Source of the DNA: Edolisoma coerulescens
Lineage: Eukaryota > Chordata > Aves > Passeriformes > Campephagidae
Assembly (NCBI GenBank): GCA_013397115.1
Contig: VWZW01006247.1
Location: 248,001-312,000, forward strand
Length of the DNA stretch: 64,000 bases
Reading direction: 5' to 3'
Position numbers and translations under genes: made by a program. Under the pieces are notes generated by a model. The model saw only the letters and a program-made list of their open reading frames with translations, ran no database searches and was not told the DNA's origin. Of this stretch, positions 62,499-64,000 are shown one piece after another. Position 1 is the first letter of the stretch. Every line of letters starts with the position of its first letter.

Positions 62499-62549
62499 AG
62501 TTTCTAAAGAAATTTAGTTTCTAAAGAAATATAGTTTCTAAAGAAACTA
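62499..62549. repeat. 3 x 17-base tandem repeat of a near-palindromic unit
   Basis: Three head-to-tail units begin AGTTTCTAAAGAAA at 62499, 62516 and 62533. Each has the inverted repeat TTTCT-AA-AGAAA at its centre. The third extends to a 7-bp arm palindrome, AGTTTCT-AA-AGAAACT. Each contains TTC-TAAA-GAA at 62502-62511, 62519-62528 and 62536-62545, which fits the TTC-N4-GAA spacing bound by STAT6-type factors. The high similarity between units suggests recent slippage. A regulatory role is speculation. Confidence 0.85.
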
Positions 62550-64000
62550 ATTTCTAGTTTTTATATTAGGTAAAACTGAGTCATGTGAACTTCACAAAAA
62601 TAGCAAAAATAGTACAGTCACAGCCACAGATAACTGGTTTAAAAAAAATCCATTAACAGTCATACAAAATATTTCTACTGTTCATGTAGCCTAACACAGC
62701 TTGAACCTTTTTTTTTTTAATTAAAGCTATTCTTTTAATTGGGCAAGAGCTACTTTTTATATTTAAATGATAAAGCATTAGTTCTTAGGATACTCCTGCA
62801 ATGGTCTGACCACCCCTGCAACGTAAAATAGCCTCAGGCTTCTCCAAGTTATCTTTGGAAGAACTAAACAGAGGCTATTCCACAAAGCAAGGATGGAAGT
62901 GAAACAGCAATGTCCACCATCATCCTCCAGACTGTCCCCTCTGATGACAAGGTTTGAGAGATGGCTATGTAAGAATGGTGAGGTTACAAGTAAAAACTGA
63001 GTTTGGTTCCTAGGAAAGAAGTGACAGCCTTACATGTCTGAGAATTCTAGAGCTGGAGAAAAATATTATTAGCCCTAACTCCTTCAGTTGACAATCTGAC
63101 AAGTATGTAAAGGCCAAATGAATGCAAGGACTCAGACCATAAGTAGAGAAACTTTGGTATTTTATTCATCACTTTAATTTGTGGCAAACTAAGCTTTTTT
63201 TGTCTATCTAGAAGCAGAAGCATGGGCAGATCTGGGAATTTAGCTGGATACAACCATTTCCTACAAGAAATAACAACAAACAGTTCATGAATTCTTACAT
63301 TGCTACATAAGTGGTGGGATTTTACAGCCAGCACCGCTTTTATAAATCCATTAATGTTCTCATAAAAATGTAACATATTTTTAGGACACAAGTTTTCATG
63401 CACTAGATTACAACTTTACAGAAGACAAGCTCTGAGCCTGAAACAGCTTGACAATGTCCTTTCAGCTTGTTCATCAGATTAACTTTCTGTCACACATCAG
63501 ATGAACAGCTTCCTTGGTTTCTTGCCTAATCTAACACATAACCCAAGCAACTCCCTTCTCAAGCGCAATCAGAAGCAAAAACAAAGGACACTGTAACATT
63601 CCACTTCTTTCTAATAGCACAGTCAGTTTGAAATTTTCATTTCTGCCTCTATCTAAGGAAGATTACCCTCTTAGCAAACCATTTATAATGAAAGGACTCT
63701 GATTTCAGATAGGATTAAAACAATGTATTAGACATATACAAACCAAGCAGTCTGAGTTGCTTACAGGACTAATAATGTGTTATGGGTCCTTTCACATCTA
63801 GGTCACTGGCTCAAATTCAGCTTTAGTTGGTGATGAGTGACAAGGAACAATGAGGTAAGAACCTAGTCACAAATTTGGCCTCTTATCCCTGACTCTGCAA
63901 TATATACTCTTTGCACACTTGGGCTACTCACCTAACTACTCTTTCCGGTAAATTCTACAGCTGTAAAAGAATAGTAAGTATTATTACTATCATACTCATT

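Larger units (their letters stand above)
60698..64000. other. Unique AT-rich sequence to the window edge, no gene seen
   Basis: Apart from the small CR1 remnant at 62392-62440 and the 17-base tandem array at 62499-62549, I see nothing that can be supported here. Two homopolymer-type patches occur at about 61723-61732 (A) and 62708-62718 (T). Open frames on the minus strand (up to 118 codons at 63047-63403) show no motif. Confidence 0.5.

Noticed and set aside
63040..63110. A possible further CR1 or ancient SINE remnant (an AGAGCTGGAGAAA-like start, then CCTAACTCCTT).
   Set aside because: Only two weak words match and the spacing is poor. It cannot be separated from chance by eye.

Overview
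The window looks like ordinary non-coding DNA from a bird, either intergenic or inside a very long intron. The organism call rests on its repeats. Every retroelement I can recognise is a chicken-repeat-1 (CR1) LINE, with CR1 reverse-transcriptase motifs and the CR1-type 3' end (a TTCCAACC-like stretch followed by ATTCTGTG/ATTCTA units). The DNA is AT-rich and poor in repeats, and I see no Alu, L1, B1/B2 or MIR. A crocodilian or turtle cannot be excluded, but the low repeat load fits a bird better. There is no bacterial-type gene organisation, tRNA, rRNA or CRISPR array.

Layout. (1) 1-3.3 kb: AT-rich unique sequence. (2) 3.3-4.9 kb: a long CR1 copy, plus strand, truncated at its 5' end and with an intact 3' end; its ORF2 is broken by stops, frameshifts and a deletion. 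(3) 6.4-7.6 kb: a second CR1 copy of a different subfamily, plus strand, which lacks its 3' end. (4) 7.6-50.6 kb: about 43 kb with no mobile element I can recognise. It holds scattered low-complexity tracts: a 190-base G/T tract at 28.6 kb, shorter G/T or A/C tracts at 7.77, 20.4 and 43.4 kb, and G-quadruplex-type clusters at 20.0, 30.0, 30.5 and 33.8 kb. It also holds two perfect-stem inverted repeats, at 22.4 and 45.9 kb. (5) 50.6 kb: an old minus-strand CR1 fragment. (6) 56.7-57.2 kb: a small CpG-dense patch, then a 176-bp element with hAT-Charlie ends and a TCTA-type target-site duplication. (7) 60.4 and 62.4 kb: two more minus-strand CR1 3'-end fragments. A 3 x 17-bp tandem repeat at 62.5 kb consists of palindromic TTC-N4-GAA units.

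Protein-coding content. I find no cellular gene or exon that I can support. The only recognisable coding sequence is decayed CR1 ORF2. The remaining open frames (about 60-194 codons) have no family motif I recognise. Their lengths are about what chance gives in 64 kb of six-frame sequence at this composition. Two GC-richer places, 22.6-23.0 kb minus strand and 33.3-34.4 kb, are flagged as the least unlikely spots for an unrecognised exon or pseudogene. I see no convincing new biological system. The best leads are structural: the 84-nt fold at 22.4 kb, the strand-asymmetric G/T tract, the CpG patch beside the hAT element, and the palindromic 17-mer array.
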